From a bacterium (GTDB lineage: Bacteria; Patescibacteriota; Minisyncoccia; Phycocordibacterales; UBA1550), in the NCBI GenBank assembly GCA_021812665.1, contig JAKAMX010000001.1:1-30161 (forward strand): a stretch of DNA of 30,161 bases, in the 5' to 3' direction. Of the stretch, positions 29,477-30,161 are shown in pieces (the first letter of the stretch is position 1; the number at the start of each line of letters is the position of its first letter). Below the pieces are notes generated by a model. That model did no database searches and was not told where the DNA came from. It was given only the letters and a program-made list of their open reading frames with translations. A program made the translations under genes and the position numbers.

Positions 29477-30160
29477 TTATTTGCCCATGCGTCGCTCACG
29501 AGCATGAAAATCATCGATAATTTGCATAAATTGCTCTTGAGAAAAATCTGGCCACCATGTGTCGACAAAGAAAAGTTCGCTATACACTGTCTGCCACGGC
29601 AAAAAGTTTGAAAGCCTCTTCTCTCCTCCAGGGCGAATGACAATATCAGGGTCAGGCATGGGATGCGACCAAAGTTTCTTTGAAAATTCTTCTTCAGAAA
29701 TACTGGTGGCACCTTCGGCAAGTGCAGCGTTTACCGCAGATAAAATTTCCGCGCGTCCGCCATATGACATTGCGATATGAAGCGTGATGTCAAAACTTTT
29801 TTCAGTTGCAGTCTCGAGTCGCTCCATACCCTTTTGAATGTCTTCGGGAAATCTCGCCCGATCACCAATAAAACGTACGCGTACGCGCTCCTCGATCATT
29901 TTGTCGCTCTCGTTGTCGAGAACAGAACGCAACAATTTCATGAGATACCCTACCTCATCTTCGGTGCGCTGCCAATTTTCTGTCGAGAACGCATAAACTA
30001 CGACGTTTGGGATTTTCAAATCACGCGCCCACCCAACAGCCTCTTGCAGTTTTTTATATCCCTCTGCATGTCCTTCAAAAACGGGACGATTGTGTGCACG
30101 CGCCCAACGACGATTGCCGTCCATAATAATCCCCACACATTTTATTGTTTGTTCTGACAT
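29477..30160 (-). CDS. uppS: Isoprenyl transferase (undecaprenyl diphosphate synthase)
   Basis: 227 aa, complete at the window edge (ATG 30158-30160). Family motifs are in order: GIIMDGNRRWA with catalytic D14, FEGHAEGYK, YAFSTENWQR, RVRFIGDRARFP, and IVIRPGGEKRLSNFLPWQ then YSELFFVDTWWPDF. It makes the C55 lipid carrier for peptidoglycan from IPP and FPP. Length is slightly below the 250 aa of E. coli UppS. It is the first gene of the visible uppS - pseudouridine synthase - rplS unit; the last two genes overlap in transcription but not in coding. Confidence 0.97.
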   Translation of the reverse strand: MSEQTIKCVGIIMDGNRRWARAHNRPVFEGHAEGYKKLQEAVGWARDLKIPNVVVYAFSTENWQRTEDEVGYLMKLLRSVLDNESDKMIEERVRVRFIGDRARFPEDIQKGMERLETATEKSFDITLHIAMSYGGRAEILSAVNAALAEGATSISEEEFSKKLWSHPMPDPDIVIRPGGEKRLSNFLPWQTVYSELFFVDTWWPDFSQEQFMQIIDDFHARERRMGK

Positions 30161-30161
30161 A

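Noticed and set aside
1..30161. CRISPR array or cas genes
   Set aside because: No regularly spaced direct repeats with spacers and no cas-like proteins were seen.

Overview
The window looks like a chromosomal segment of a Patescibacteria/CPR bacterium (Parcubacteria-like). This is inferred from gene content, not from a marker tree. Pointers are: many short membrane proteins without clear families; a DsbA-like/VKOR oxidative folding pair; a Cys- and Ser/Thr-rich surface protein ending in a peptidoglycan-binding domain; weak or absent Shine-Dalgarno sequences; tRNA genes without encoded CCA; and the standard code, with TGA used as stop (so not the Absconditabacteria/Gracilibacteria code).

Layout. 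1-0.74 kb: the end of a DsbA-like thiol oxidoreductase and a VKOR-family quinone-linked oxidase (+). 0.78-10.8 kb: mainly minus-strand housekeeping and envelope genes. These are a DUF1189-like membrane protein, a two-TM protein, a 50-codon GTG-start ORF with its own terminator, an operon of bacteriohemerythrin, a GNAT N-terminal remnant and an SMR-type transporter, a large exported protein with five Ig-like repeats, a conserved unknown gene coupled to TspO, two small membrane proteins, and an exported LCAT-like lipase/acyltransferase of 893 aa. Two related structured repeats (A at 3.27-3.48 kb, B at 7.38-7.61 kb) lie in the gaps.

11.2-17.4 kb: a COG4705 membrane protein, then an ABC export operon (anchored protein, small membrane protein, ATPase, permease, anchored accessory protein), an OmpR-family response regulator with its histidine kinase, and an exported DUF5666 protein. 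Three of these promoters carry the same direct repeat, TTTACA-N5-TTTAC(A/G), exactly 10 nt upstream of a -10-like hexamer. This is read as the autoregulated regulon of the two-component system.

17.5-27.5 kb: an accessory region. Its minus-strand part is a HigB-like toxin, a HigA-type HTH fused to an ImmA/IrrE metallopeptidase, a 660-aa protein with a transglutaminase-like cysteine-protease domain, a PD-(D/E)XK-like nuclease and an unknown protein. They lie in one compact row behind a 31-bp palindrome, and a defence or conflict operon is the best guess. The plus-strand part holds a winged-helix protein, small ORFs, a ribbon-helix-helix protein, an HTH/coiled-coil protein and a large serine recombinase. 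The recombinase 3' end runs into the 3' half of tRNA-His, which marks the likely integration boundary.

27.5-30.2 kb: core genome resumes with tRNA-His, a small basic protein, a third copy (D) of the structured repeat, tRNA-Leu(GAG), rplS, an RluA-family pseudouridine synthase and uppS. The strongest candidates for something undescribed are the A/B/D structured element (possible pseudoknotted RNA with tRNA-like ends), the toxin-antitoxin/protease/nuclease operon, and the three-promoter response-regulator box.
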